In this document: positions 9,503-19,244 of the stretch, one piece after another | Numbering within the stretch: the stretch's first letter is position 1 | Layout of the letters: every line of letters starts with the position of its first letter | DNA from: Peptostreptococcus porci | Lineage (GTDB): Bacteria > Bacillota > Clostridia > Peptostreptococcales > Peptostreptococcaceae | DNA length: 64,000 nt | NCBI RefSeq assembly: GCF_009695815.1 | Contig: NZ_VUNE01000004.1 | Span: forward strand, 227,781 to 291,780 | Direction: 5' to 3' | The notes under the pieces: generated by a model | The model's input: the letters and a program-made list of their open reading frames with translations, nothing else | Database searches by the model: none | What the model was told of the DNA's origin: nothing | Position numbers and translations under genes: made by a program

Positions 9503-9814
9503 ATGCCACAGTTGATTTTTAAAGGTGTAAAGAAAAATGATGTAAAGGAGATTAGCAATTCCTTGCCTTATAGGTTGGCAGAAATAAGTGATACTCCTGT
9601 TGACTATTTTACAATCGAAGTACCTGAAACAATGTATTTCTTTGACGGAAAAGAATTTGAAATGTACCCACTGATAGAGGTTATTCAGTTTGACAGAGGG
9701 GTTGAGATAGAAGAAAAAATGGCAAAAGAAATCCAAAATCATGTTAAAAAATTCGATTACAGTGAGTGTGAGGTATATTTTACACATATAGAGAAAGAAA
9801 ACTATTATGAATAA
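9503..9814 (+). CDS. DUF1904-like conserved protein
   Basis: 103-residue soluble protein that resembles the DUF1904 family (MPQLIFKGVKKN start, then FF.GKE..MYPLIEVIQFDRG). The family looks tautomerase-like in size and N-terminal Pro after Met, but its function is unknown to me. The start follows GGAGGGGATGAT. It follows the glutaredoxin-like gene closely. The assignment is from memory of the family pattern and needs a profile search. Confidence 0.6.
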   Translation: MPQLIFKGVKKNDVKEISNSLPYRLAEISDTPVDYFTIEVPETMYFFDGKEFEMYPLIEVIQFDRGVEIEEKMAKEIQNHVKKFDYSECEVYFTHIEKENYYE

Positions 9815-9879
9815 ATTATACACAGTATAGTGTGGTACGAAGTATTGTGAATTTTTATTTATTAGGAAGTGATTAAGGT

Positions 9880-10986
9880 ATGAATGAAAGAACAAAGGAA
9901 ATAGTAATGGTTAGCTATAAAGGTATTTTGGCTAATATTTTGCTAGTTGTATTTAAAGCTATTGTGGGTATTATTGCAAATTCAATCTCTGTTATATTGG
10001 ATGCTGTAAATAATCTAAGTGATGTTTTGTCCTCTGTAATTACTATTATTGGTACTAGAATAGCAAATAGAGATGCGGATAAGAAGCATCCATTTGGTCA
10101 TGGTAGAGTGGAATATATAACATCATCGTTGATTGCAATAATTGTTTTAAGTGCCGGGTTTCTGTCAATGAAGGAATCTGTGTCAAAGATTATTCACCCA
10201 TCGGAGACAAAATTTTCCACTGTAACAATAGTAGTAATTATAGCGGGTATCATTACAAAGTATTTTTTGGGAAAATATTTCAAAAAAAAGGGCGATGAGC
10301 TTAAATCAGGTGCTCTTTCGGCTTCTGGTGCAGACGCATCCTTTGATGCAATTATCTCAACTGGAACTTTGGTGTCGGCAATGTTTAGTATTTTCTTCAA
10401 AATAAACATTGAGGGATTTTTGGGTGCAGTTATTTCAATTTTTATATTGAAGGCAGGATATGAGATAATGCAGGATACATTGAGCAATATCATTGGAGTA
10501 AGAATAGATGACGATTTATCAATAGAGGTTAAAAATTATGTAAATTCTTTTCCAGAGGTTATAGGTGCGTATGATTTGATCTTGCATAGCTATGGTCCGG
10601 AGGAATTGATTGGATCTATACATATAGAGGTTGATGATTTCTTGACAGCAAAAGATATTGATAGATTATCGAGAAAAATTATGGTAGGTGCATATAACAA
10701 GCTTGGGGTAATATTGACCATAGGGATATATGCCACGAATGTCAAGGATGAATATTCTAAGGCTATAAAGAACTCTGTTTATGAAGAGATATCAAAGTAT
10801 AATTCCGTATTACAAATGCATGGTTTTTATGTGGAGGAAAGTGAAAAACTGGTGCACTTTGATATTATTATTGATTTTGACGAAAAAAACCAGCATGGGC
10901 TGGTTTATAGAATCACTGAAAATTTAAATAAGGTGTATCCAGATATCGAATTTGTTATCAATATCGATAGAGATTACAGTGAATAA
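9880..10986 (+). CDS. Cation diffusion facilitator family transporter
   Basis: Proton-coupled efflux carrier for divalent metals (Zn, Mn, Fe or Co). Six helices lie in the first 205 residues, with family metal-site motifs LDAVNNLSDV in helix II and HPFGHGRVEY after it, and SGADASFDAI in helix V. The C-terminal half holds a cytoplasmic domain (IHIEVDDFLTAKD) followed by an extra roughly 70-residue tail, as in the longer clostridial members. 368 aa. The metal cannot be told from sequence. Converges on ogt with a shared terminator. Confidence 0.92.
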   Translation: MNERTKEIVMVSYKGILANILLVVFKAIVGIIANSISVILDAVNNLSDVLSSVITIIGTRIANRDADKKHPFGHGRVEYITSSLIAIIVLSAGFLSMKESVSKIIHPSETKFSTVTIVVIIAGIITKYFLGKYFKKKGDELKSGALSASGADASFDAIISTGTLVSAMFSIFFKINIEGFLGAVISIFILKAGYEIMQDTLSNIIGVRIDDDLSIEVKNYVNSFPEVIGAYDLILHSYGPEELIGSIHIEVDDFLTAKDIDRLSRKIMVGAYNKLGVILTIGIYATNVKDEYSKAIKNSVYEEISKYNSVLQMHGFYVEESEKLVHFDIIIDFDEKNQHGLVYRITENLNKVYPDIEFVINIDRDYSE

Positions 10987-10996
10987 TATGAAATAT

Positions 10997-11506
10997 TTAA
11001 ATGGCTTTTTCGTGTGTTAAAAGCCATTTTTTTATGTCAATTCCACCAGCATAGCCAGTCAAATTTCCATTTTTTCCGATAACTCTATGACAAGGTATTA
11101 TTATTCCTATGGGATTGTGTCCAACGGCTTGCCCAACCGCTTGAGCAGACATTGACTTAATACCTCTAATATCAGCTATACGTTTTGCTATTTCTCCATA
11201 TGATATAGTTTCTCCATAAGGGATTTCACACAGTATTTTCCAAACCTCTTGTCTAAACTCTCCACCATGCGGATTAAGTTTTAGCTCACAAGCCTCAGGC
11301 TTCTCTCCTTTAAAGTACCTATCTAGCCAATTTTTTGTTTTTTTCAATATTTCATCACAGTCATTCTTTTCAATTGAATATTTAGCATTCATCAAATCTG
11401 AACCGAAATATTTTTGTTCTCTTATCCATAGTCCTATCAGAGCATTTCCGTCACTCAATAAAGTCAATTCCCCTATGGGAGATACGTATTTTGTGTAGTA
11501 GTACAT
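10997..11506 (-). CDS. ogt: Methylated-DNA-protein-cysteine methyltransferase
   Basis: Suicide repair protein that moves the methyl group from O6-methylguanine onto its own cysteine. The active site IIPCHRV and the helix-turn-helix arginine-finger region (SAQAVGQAVGHNP) are intact. 169 aa matches the Ogt form without an Ada regulatory domain. Single gene on the minus strand, opposite to its neighbours. Confidence 0.95.
   Translation of the reverse strand: MYYYTKYVSPIGELTLLSDGNALIGLWIREQKYFGSDLMNAKYSIEKNDCDEILKKTKNWLDRYFKGEKPEACELKLNPHGGEFRQEVWKILCEIPYGETISYGEIAKRIADIRGIKSMSAQAVGQAVGHNPIGIIIPCHRVIGKNGNLTGYAGGIDIKKWLLTHEKAI
10999..11033. terminator. Bidirectional terminator between CDF gene and ogt
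   Basis: Stem AAATGGCTTTT / AAAAGCCATTT with a 9-base loop and T-runs on both sides. It overlaps the last codons of ogt on the minus strand and serves the CDF gene on the plus strand. Confidence 0.8.
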
Positions 11507-11769
11507 AGTCTTTCTCCCTTCTTATATTTTTGCTTCAACAATATATCAAATCTATTTCTAGTATATAAAATTAATATATAATAAAAAAACAAAAAAATCA
11601 AATTTAATATTGTATTATTAGATTCATTATATTAAAATTATATAATACTTATATCAATAAATTAAAAGTTTTAAAGATTATGAAATAATCATTAATATTT
11701 TAAATTGTAAGATAGTGTATAGTATTGTTTGTTGATATAGTGTGTAGTATGTAGTAAGGATATAAATTA
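11507..11769. promoter_or_regulatory. Upstream region of the polysaccharide locus
   Basis: Very AT-rich, no gene. Contains TATAAT at 11641-11646 with a weak -35 (TTAGAT, 17-base spacing). Two imperfect direct repeats (GATAGTGTATAGTAT near 11711 and GATATAGTGTGTAGTAT near 11734) lie just before the first gene and could bind a regulator. Low certainty. Confidence 0.35.
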
Positions 11770-12237
11770 ATGATGAGTAATAAAAAAATATGCTTTTGTT
11801 CATCATCTGGAGGGCATTTTGAACAATTAATGATGATGAGGCCACTTATGGAAAAATATGACGGCTTTATAATAACAGAGAAAATAGAAGGCAACAATGA
11901 AGATATCGGAGTTAAAACATATTATTTACCTCAAATAAATAGATTGGAAAAATTATTTTTTATAAAATTAATTTTAATATTTTTAAAATCGATATACATT
12001 TATGTCATGGAAAGACCTCAGGTTACCATAAGTACAGGTGTTTTGGCGACGATTCCGTTCTGCTTGCTCTCAAAGCTTTTTGGTACAAAAATTATTTATA
12101 TAGAGTCGTTTGCAAAGATAAATACACCTACGAAAACTGGAAATTTACTATATAGATATGCAGACAGGTTTTACGTACAGTGGGAAAGTATGTTGGAAAT
12201 CTATCCAAATGCTATATATAAAGGTAGGCTATATTAG
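11770..12237 (+). CDS. PssD/Alg14-like glycosyltransferase subunit
   Basis: Membrane-anchoring half of a two-protein glycosyltransferase of the Alg14/PssD type. The N-terminal motif CFCSSSGGHFEQL matches the family, followed by a hydrophobic helix (about residues 62-85) and a STGVLATIPFCLL segment. 155 aa is typical. It needs the Alg13/PssE-like protein encoded next (18 bases downstream) to transfer a sugar to the lipid-linked first sugar. First gene of the polysaccharide locus. The two adjacent ATG codons leave one residue of doubt on the start. Confidence 0.85.
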   Translation: MMSNKKICFCSSSGGHFEQLMMMRPLMEKYDGFIITEKIEGNNEDIGVKTYYLPQINRLEKLFFIKLILIFLKSIYIYVMERPQVTISTGVLATIPFCLLSKLFGTKIIYIESFAKINTPTKTGNLLYRYADRFYVQWESMLEIYPNAIYKGRLY

Positions 12238-12255
12238 TAAAGAGGTGTTTGTTAG

Positions 12256-12744
12256 ATGATTTTTGTGATTTTAGGTACTCAAAAGCATCAATTTGATAGG
12301 TTGTTGAAACAAATTGATATATTAGTAGAAAAAAAGGTTATCCGGGATGAGGTATTTGCTCAGATAGGAAATAGTAGCTATACTCCAGTGAACTACGGCT
12401 TTAAAAGGTTTTTATCAAAATTGGAATTTGACGAGATAATAAAAAAGTTATCATTGGTACTGACACATGCTGGAACTGGAAGCATTATGACGGCTTTAAA
12501 ATATGAAAAGATTGTTATAGCAGTTCCTAGACTGTCGAAATATAATGAGCATGTCGACGATCATCAAATTCAGATTATTGATCAGCTTGGTGATATGGGA
12601 GTAATAATACCGTGTCGAGAATTAGAAAATCTAGAGGAGGTATACCTTAATTCTCAAAAGGATGTATTAAAAAAATATGTGTCAAATAGAGATGAAATGA
12701 TAGATGACATTGATAAATTCATTTGCGATTTGTTTTCCTTGTAG
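12256..12744 (+). CDS. PssE/Alg13-like glycosyltransferase catalytic subunit
   Basis: Corresponds to the C-terminal donor-binding domain of GT28 enzymes (MurG-like). It starts MIFVILGTQKHQFDRL, with the donor-site loop LTHAGTGSIMTAL and the HVDDHQ motif, both conserved in PssE/Cps14G-type proteins. 162 aa. Acts with the PssD-like protein encoded just upstream at the cytoplasmic membrane face. Which sugar is added cannot be told. Confidence 0.87.
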   Translation: MIFVILGTQKHQFDRLLKQIDILVEKKVIRDEVFAQIGNSSYTPVNYGFKRFLSKLEFDEIIKKLSLVLTHAGTGSIMTALKYEKIVIAVPRLSKYNEHVDDHQIQIIDQLGDMGVIIPCRELENLEEVYLNSQKDVLKKYVSNRDEMIDDIDKFICDLFSL

Positions 12745-12842
12745 GTGTATCAGCTTTGAAAGTTTGATACTGATTGTAGGCGATTGAATGATATGGATAT
12801 CAATGTCATATAAATTATAAATAGGTATTAATAGGTGGTATT

Positions 12843-13919
12843 TTGAAAAATAATAGAAAAAAAAGAGTGATTCAAATAGGTCCAAGCATTTACCATGCCA
12901 ATGGTGGAATGTCTACTGTTATAAATGATTTGTACGATAGTGATATATTGAATGAAAAATATGAAATTGATGTTCATGCTTCCTATATAGACGGATTCAT
13001 TTTTAAAAGGCTTCTCTTTTCCATAGTTTCATTTATAAAGTTTGCCTTTGAGTATAGAAAATACGATATTTTTCATATTCATTTGGCTTGCAATGGATCA
13101 ACTTTCAGAAAAAGGATTTATGTGGATTTTTTGAAGAAAAGAAACAAAAAGGTTGTTCTTCATGTTCATGGTGCGGAATACAAGGTTTTTTACAATTCAC
13201 TAAATCAAAAAAAGAAAAAAATAGTTGAAAATATGTTCAATAAGGTGGACAAGGTGATTGTCCTATCAGATACATGGAAGGAATACTTTGCTGGAATATT
13301 TCCATATTCCAAAATAGAAGTCGTTAACAACGGTATAAATATAGATAAATATGACGACATATATCCGAATTGTAAGAACAAGCACAGCTTTCTCTTCTTG
13401 GGAAGGCTATCAAATAGAAAGGGTGTATATGATTTGATTGATGCGATAGAAATATCGGTGAAATCAAATCCTACGATTCATTTTTTTCTTGCTGGAGATG
13501 GTGATGTTGATAAGGTAAGGAACATAGTTAAAAATAGGAATTTATCTAATAATATAACTGTCACTGGATGGATTTCAAAGGATGAAAAAATAGAATACTT
13601 GAGAAGATGTCAGACATTGGTTTTGCCTTCATATAACGAGGGTTTGCCAATGGCTATTTTGGAAGCTATGGCATCGAGAAAAATGATTATTAGTACATCT
13701 GTTGGAGCTATTCCTGAGGTTATAAAAAACGACATTAATGGAATAATTGTCGAGCCGGGAAATATAGATCAGCTAGTCAATGCTATTGTGTATGCTTCCA
13801 ATAATTTTGATATTTCGAAGGAGATTGGAAATAACAATAATGTATTGGCAAAAAAAATGTATAGCAGGGAAGTAATGCATGGCAAAATAGGGCTTATTTA
13901 TGAGGAGCTTGGCGATTGA
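12843..13919 (+). CDS. Glycosyltransferase family 4 (GT-B)
   Basis: Retaining GT-B enzyme adding a sugar during repeat-unit assembly. C-terminal GT4 motifs are clear: NNGINIDKYD, FLGRLSNRKGVYDLIDAI, and the EX7E pattern in YNEGLPMAILEAMA. The N-terminal acceptor domain begins IQIGPSIYHANGGMS. The start is TTG after AGGTGGT; no better ATG is near the conserved N-terminus. 358 aa. Gap of 98 bases from the previous gene without promoter motifs. Confidence 0.88.
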   Translation: MKNNRKKRVIQIGPSIYHANGGMSTVINDLYDSDILNEKYEIDVHASYIDGFIFKRLLFSIVSFIKFAFEYRKYDIFHIHLACNGSTFRKRIYVDFLKKRNKKVVLHVHGAEYKVFYNSLNQKKKKIVENMFNKVDKVIVLSDTWKEYFAGIFPYSKIEVVNNGINIDKYDDIYPNCKNKHSFLFLGRLSNRKGVYDLIDAIEISVKSNPTIHFFLAGDGDVDKVRNIVKNRNLSNNITVTGWISKDEKIEYLRRCQTLVLPSYNEGLPMAILEAMASRKMIISTSVGAIPEVIKNDINGIIVEPGNIDQLVNAIVYASNNFDISKEIGNNNNVLAKKMYSREVMHGKIGLIYEELGD

Positions 13920-13969
13920 TTCGCTCACTTGTTATTGATAGGTAGTGAGATGTTTTTTAGGAGATTGGT

Positions 13970-15457
13970 ATGAACAAAAAATCTATAAAAGTAAATTTTA
14001 TGATGAATAGTATTCTCTCTGTGTCATCATTTATATTTCCACTAATTACTTTTCCGTATGTCTCTAGAATATTGATGCCTAGTGGAACAGGAGTGGTAAA
14101 CTTCGCCAATTCTATTATTAATTATGTTTTGACATTTTCTATGCTTGGAATACCTCTTTATGGTGTCAAGGCTTGTGCAATAGATAAAATTGATAAGAAA
14201 AAGCTATCCAATACAGTTATTGAGTTGCTGATATTAAATATTATAGTGGGAACAATTAGTATGTTTGTATTGTTAGTAATGACATTTTGTATTGGCGAAT
14301 TCAGAAGCAATTGGAAAATCATTGGCATCATGTCCATGATAATACCTCTTAATATCTTGGGGGTAGAGTGGTTTTATAGAGCTATGGAAGAATATTACTA
14401 TATTTCTATAAGAAATATAATATTTAAGTTCATCGGAGTTATACTGATGTTCACATTTGTTCATAGCAGGGAGGACTACCTGAAATATGCAGTCACTATT
14501 GTCATTGCAGGGTCGGGATCTTATTTACTGAACTTTGTGAAATTAAAAAAATATGTGGAGTTTGGCGGATTTTCAAACTTAGATTTGAAGAGGCATATTA
14601 AGCCAGTTTTATCATTTTTTTTGCTATCAGTATCATGGATGATTTATTCCAATACAGATGTAATAATGCTTGGACTTATGAAGGGCGATGAGGCTGTTGG
14701 ATATTATTCCGCGGCTTTAAGGATAAAGTCGATTATCTTGGGTATAGTATCTGCGTTAAGTGCGGTACTGATGCCTAGAGTGGTTAATTTTTTCGCTGAT
14801 AAGAAGTATGATGAAGCCTATAGGATGATTAGAAAAAATTCATCCTTTGTATTATTATCATCACTTTATTTTATTGTTTATATAATTATTAATGCAAGAG
14901 AAATAATAAATCTGTTGGCTGGAGATGGGTTCCTACCAGCTATAAATGTTATACAGGTGACTATTATTTCAGTTTTATTGGTTGGATTTTCTTCTCTATT
15001 TGGAACAAATGTTTTGGTTTCAATTGGAAAGGAAAAAGTAACAGTCGTTGCATCGTTTGTGGGAATTGCAGTCAATATTTTATTGAATTTTTTATTAATA
15101 CCGAAGCAAGCCGCCTTAGGTGCAGGTGTTGCAACCGTTGTTGGTGAATTTTGCATAATAATATGTGAGGTATTATGGCTTGGAAGATGCGTGCTAAAAT
15201 GCTTTAATCTGAGCAATTTTGTAAAAATAATAATTTCATCGACTCTATCTACCATTGCTCTAATAGCAGTAAAGGCTGTGATGAAAAGCTATTTGCTCAC
15301 AAATAATATGTTTAGCCTATTTGTTTATATAACAGCTTCAGGAGCTATTTATACAGCTATATATATTTTGACCTTGTATTTTCAAAAGGAAGAAATAGTT
15401 TGGACGAATTGTAGACAAATTGCTAATAGATTAGCCAATAGTGTAAGAAATGTGTAG
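13970..15457 (+). CDS. Wzx-type polysaccharide flippase
   Basis: Polytopic membrane protein (about 14 helices, 495 aa) of the MOP/polysaccharide transport family. It flips the lipid-linked repeat unit to the outer face. The N-terminal pattern IFPLITFPYVSRILMPSGTG is typical. The downstream neighbour carries the polymerase domain, which together implies a Wzx/Wzy-dependent pathway. Start follows TTAGGAGATTGGT. Confidence 0.92.
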   Translation: MNKKSIKVNFMMNSILSVSSFIFPLITFPYVSRILMPSGTGVVNFANSIINYVLTFSMLGIPLYGVKACAIDKIDKKKLSNTVIELLILNIIVGTISMFVLLVMTFCIGEFRSNWKIIGIMSMIIPLNILGVEWFYRAMEEYYYISIRNIIFKFIGVILMFTFVHSREDYLKYAVTIVIAGSGSYLLNFVKLKKYVEFGGFSNLDLKRHIKPVLSFFLLSVSWMIYSNTDVIMLGLMKGDEAVGYYSAALRIKSIILGIVSALSAVLMPRVVNFFADKKYDEAYRMIRKNSSFVLLSSLYFIVYIIINAREIINLLAGDGFLPAINVIQVTIISVLLVGFSSLFGTNVLVSIGKEKVTVVASFVGIAVNILLNFLLIPKQAALGAGVATVVGEFCIIICEVLWLGRCVLKCFNLSNFVKIIISSTLSTIALIAVKAVMKSYLLTNNMFSLFVYITASGAIYTAIYILTLYFQKEEIVWTNCRQIANRLANSVRNV

Positions 15458-15469
15458 AGGTGAATATTT

Positions 15470-17389
15470 ATGATACCTAAAAAAATTCATTATGTATGGG
15501 TTGGTAAGAATGAAAAGACAGAGTTGGTACGGAGATGTATTGATTCTTGGAGAAAATATATGCCAGAATACGAAATAGTAGAATGGAATGAAGAAAATTT
15601 TGACGTCAATAGCTGTAGGTATTCAAAAGAAGCATACGATAGTGGCAAGTGGGCGTTTGTATCGGATTATATGAGATTTAAGATATTGAGCCAGTATGGT
15701 GGAATATATTTTGATACTGATGTGGAGCTTTTAAAAGCAATTCCAGAGAGTATTTTATCTAATAGAGCATTTACAGGTATGGAATTTGGAGGCAAGATAA
15801 GTCCCGGATTGGTATATGGATGTCATTCAAATGACAAGATCGCCATGTATATGTCCGACACATATGAAAGCATGGTGTTTGATTCCGACAATCCAGTTAC
15901 AGTCAACTATATCATAACAGCAAAGCTTGAAACAATGGGGTTTGAAGGCAAAAATGAGCTACAGGTAATAGATGGTTTGGCTGTTTATCCAGATGAATTT
16001 TTTTGTGGGTTTGACTTGGATGTTCACGAAATATGTAAGACCCATAACACGATAAGCGTACATCATTATAGTGGCTCATGGACAAAAAATACCTTTAAGA
16101 AAAGATTGAGGTATGTGTTGAAGAAGCTTATGGGAGTTGAGAGATTTAGAAGCTTGTTATTATTAAAAAGAGGAATAAAGAATGTTTTTTTGACAACAAA
16201 AAATAGTTTGACTTCTGAGACAAATGAAAATTCATATACTGAGTTTGACAAATCTTGTCTTGAAGGAGTGAATAAAAATAGAATAACGTTATTTGATGTG
16301 GCAGTTTTTTTGATTACATTAAAGATAATAACGTCCGTAACAGTATATTTTTCATTTCCAAAAAGGTTGCAGGATATAATGATGATTATTTCGTATTTAT
16401 TTATTTTTTTACATATTGTTTCAAAAAAATATAACATTAAAACGATACTTTGGATTTTTCTAGTTACTATTTTGATGTTATATAGTAGCTATAAAATGAA
16501 AAATATGTATTATTTGGCGACGTGGGGCATTTTTGTTGGAACGATAAATTACGATTTGAGGCGAGTAGTAGCTGTGATGTTTTTTACGATTCTGTCGGTT
16601 TTTATAGCCGTAAGTATTTTCTCGCTAATCGTCTATTTACTGGGATACGACAAGGATATATTGATAAATATTAGGAGAGGCGACGTAAGGTCATTTATGT
16701 TTGGCTTTGTACATTCAAATATGTTCTCTATAACGCTGTCTAGTCTGTGTCTGATGTATATTTGGATTATTAGAAATAATATCAAGCTTTACCATATGCT
16801 GGTGTTGATTTTAATTCAAATTATAGGATTTCACTTTACAAAAACTAGGACCTCGATACTAATATTTTTATTTATATCGGCATTTGTCCTATTGAAGAAT
16901 ATATATTCGATAAAAGTACTTGGAGTAATACGATATTTATTTATTTTGATAGGTGTTGTTCACTTGTACCTGTCTAGACAATTTGTCTATGGAAATAAAT
17001 TATCACTGATAGTGGATAGCATTATTACAGGTCGATTAAAATACGCTTCCTATGCGATGAATAATTTTGGATTTACAATGCTTGGAAAATATTTAGATAC
17101 AGCAATGGTGTGGGATGAAGTATGGAGGCTTAACAGCTTTACCTTTGACTCAGCCTACTCTTTTATTTTTTTTAATGCAGGAGTAATTTGGTTTATTATT
17201 ATTTCTATCGCAATGATTAAGCTGATAAGTAGACTTGATAAGATTGAAATAATATTAATGATGGCATGGATTTTGTATTCAATTACAGAAACAGATACGT
17301 TGATAGCTCAATTTGGTTTTCAGCTCCTATTCTTTTGCAGAATGTTTGATTCTAAGAAAATGGATGAGAAAATTCCGAAGAGCTGTTAA
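15470..17389 (+). CDS. Fusion of GT32-type glycosyltransferase with Wzy-like polymerase
   Basis: Unusual 639-residue protein. Residues 1-215 are a DXD sugar transferase of the GT32 / Gly_transf_sug type (IPKKIHYVWVG start, SDYMRFKILSQYGGIYFDTD with DTD at 82-84, and HHYSGSW near 200). After a linker, residues about 260-620 contain some ten hydrophobic helices with a large extracytoplasmic loop (near 535-575), the layout of O-antigen polymerases. The locus has no separate polymerase gene, which supports the reading. The frame is open throughout with no stop or slippery run at the junction. Polymerase identity rests on topology, not motifs. Confidence 0.75.
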   Translation: MIPKKIHYVWVGKNEKTELVRRCIDSWRKYMPEYEIVEWNEENFDVNSCRYSKEAYDSGKWAFVSDYMRFKILSQYGGIYFDTDVELLKAIPESILSNRAFTGMEFGGKISPGLVYGCHSNDKIAMYMSDTYESMVFDSDNPVTVNYIITAKLETMGFEGKNELQVIDGLAVYPDEFFCGFDLDVHEICKTHNTISVHHYSGSWTKNTFKKRLRYVLKKLMGVERFRSLLLLKRGIKNVFLTTKNSLTSETNENSYTEFDKSCLEGVNKNRITLFDVAVFLITLKIITSVTVYFSFPKRLQDIMMIISYLFIFLHIVSKKYNIKTILWIFLVTILMLYSSYKMKNMYYLATWGIFVGTINYDLRRVVAVMFFTILSVFIAVSIFSLIVYLLGYDKDILINIRRGDVRSFMFGFVHSNMFSITLSSLCLMYIWIIRNNIKLYHMLVLILIQIIGFHFTKTRTSILIFLFISAFVLLKNIYSIKVLGVIRYLFILIGVVHLYLSRQFVYGNKLSLIVDSIITGRLKYASYAMNNFGFTMLGKYLDTAMVWDEVWRLNSFTFDSAYSFIFFNAGVIWFIIISIAMIKLISRLDKIEIILMMAWILYSITETDTLIAQFGFQLLFFCRMFDSKKMDEKIPKSC

Positions 17390-17410
17390 GTGGTTTTGAG
17401 AGGTAGTTAT

Positions 17411-18487
17411 ATGAAAGTGATGTTCACTGTGATTTGTACGGTATATAATGCCGAAATGTATATAAAAGAATGTATTGAGAGTGTCATAAATCAGTCCTAT
17501 GGAAACTTTGAATTGATTATTGTAGATGATGGCTCTACTGACAATTCATTGAGATTGTGTCGTGAATTTGAGAGAAAAGACGAGAGAATACGAATTTACA
17601 GACAAGAAAATAATGGCGTTTCCTCAGCTAGAAATCTAGGTATTGAATCATCAAATGGTGATTATATTATCTTTTTAGATTCTGATGATTTTTTGGATTT
17701 GAATTATCTTGAGAGCATATATAGAAATATTGAAAAAGATAAAAAGCTTTATGTAACCGAGTTGACGAAAGTTTTGGACGATGGTAGCAGAATTACAAAC
17801 GATAAAAAATTATTTATAAAGGATTTTGAAACAGAGGAGCTAATATTTTCACTTTTATTTGGAGAAAGTAAATTTGAAGAAAAATATTATCTGGGAAAGA
17901 ATATGCGAGCAATTGGTGGAAAGGTGTTTCAAAGAAATGTAATTGTAGACAATTGCATTAGATTTGATGAAGCTCTGTATATTGGCGAGGATGCAGTATT
18001 CATTCTGGAATATATTTGCAGTATAAGTAAAGAGAATATAGGTGTCATAAATTGTGAGGGCTATTTCTATAGGATAGTTGATAATTCAAGTGTGAGAAGA
18101 TATAAACCAGATTTACTGGAGCAGCTAATCCTACAGAGAAAAATAATGTATCCAATTTTAAGTCGATACAATATACCTATTGCTGCATATACTATTGCAG
18201 ATCTGTTTGACTTGATTTCCAACGATATTAAGGGAGTTAAGATGGGTGAAATTCAATTTAGAAATTTGCTTGATTCAGCCCTAATATGGCTAAAAAATTA
18301 TGGAAACACAGGTGGTATCGAAAATGAAAATTTTGTATCCAATGATACGCTGGATACAAAGATAAGAATAATCTTGTTTTTTTGGGGAAGAGTATCTCAT
18401 AGAAGCATTTGTGTTCTAGCTTATCTGATTTTGATGCTTCGTGGAATAATAAGAAGGATTAGATTCAAAAATCGGGTTGAATTTTAG
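17411..18487 (+). CDS. Glycosyltransferase family 2
   Basis: Inverting GT-A enzyme. N-terminal nucleotide-binding pattern CTVYNAEMYIKECIESV, then IIVDDGSTDNS and the DXD motif FLDSDD. A C-terminal basic helix (LAYLILMLRGIIRRIRF) may anchor it to the membrane. Start taken at ATG 17411 after GAGAGGT, giving 358 aa; a GTG at 17390 directly abutting the previous stop is less likely. It is the last sugar-transfer gene before the chain-length and kinase module. Confidence 0.9.
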   Translation: MKVMFTVICTVYNAEMYIKECIESVINQSYGNFELIIVDDGSTDNSLRLCREFERKDERIRIYRQENNGVSSARNLGIESSNGDYIIFLDSDDFLDLNYLESIYRNIEKDKKLYVTELTKVLDDGSRITNDKKLFIKDFETEELIFSLLFGESKFEEKYYLGKNMRAIGGKVFQRNVIVDNCIRFDEALYIGEDAVFILEYICSISKENIGVINCEGYFYRIVDNSSVRRYKPDLLEQLILQRKIMYPILSRYNIPIAAYTIADLFDLISNDIKGVKMGEIQFRNLLDSALIWLKNYGNTGGIENENFVSNDTLDTKIRIILFFWGRVSHRSICVLAYLILMLRGIIRRIRFKNRVEF

Positions 18488-18553
18488 CCGAAGTTTATTG
18501 GTGCATAATGGTGAATTATTAGTTAATGACTTAATGGTCAAAAGGAGATAATA

Positions 18554-19243
18554 ATGAAATTGGAAAATGAAATATATGTGATAGATATTTTGAACGGTGT
18601 AAAAAAGCACTTAAAATTTATTATTCTATTCACAATTGTTTGTATGGGAATATCTATATTTGTAAATAAATTTGTAGTAACACCGGAGTATAATGCCATT
18701 ACTACGATGATTATTGGTAAAACAAAGGGTGCTGAAAGTGATAAAAATATTGAATACAATGACTTAATGGTCAACCAGAAGCTAGTTACGACTTATAGTG
18801 AGATAATCAAATCAAAAATGATAGAAGAGCAGGTTATAAAAAACTTGAAGCTAGACCTTGAATACGAGCAGATGAAGAACATGGTAGAAGTGAATACTGT
18901 TAAAGAAACTGAAATAATACATATATCAGTCAATGATACTGACCCACAAAGAGCTATGAAGATAGCAAATGAAACTGCTGATGTGTTCAAGAAGGAAATA
19001 AAAAATATAATGAGTATAGATAATGTTATTATTTTGGAGGATGCTTCAAAGCCTAAGATGCCTGTAAATCCAAATGTTGTAAAGAATACTGCCTTAGTGG
19101 GAATAGTGGCATTTACGATATCTTGTATTTATGCAATATATAGGGAGTTGACGGACAGTACCTTTAGAAAACCAGAGGAACTGCAGGAAAGATATGGAAT
19201 ACCAGTTATAGGAATTATTCCAGATATGAAAAGAGGTAAGTAG
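18554..19243 (+). CDS. Wzz/YveK-type chain-length and kinase-activator protein
   Basis: Membrane protein with two helices (about residues 25-45 and 173-195) bracketing an outside domain, and the Pro-rich end of the Wzz domain (DASKPKMPVNPNVV). In Gram-positives this half recruits and activates the separate tyrosine kinase encoded 1 base downstream. 229 aa. Start follows AAGGAGATAATA. The intergenic side carries a 17-base sequence repeated inside this gene (18525-18541 and 18758-18774). Confidence 0.9.
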   Translation: MKLENEIYVIDILNGVKKHLKFIILFTIVCMGISIFVNKFVVTPEYNAITTMIIGKTKGAESDKNIEYNDLMVNQKLVTTYSEIIKSKMIEEQVIKNLKLDLEYEQMKNMVEVNTVKETEIIHISVNDTDPQRAMKIANETADVFKKEIKNIMSIDNVIILEDASKPKMPVNPNVVKNTALVGIVAFTISCIYAIYRELTDSTFRKPEELQERYGIPVIGIIPDMKRGK

Positions 19244-19244
19244 T

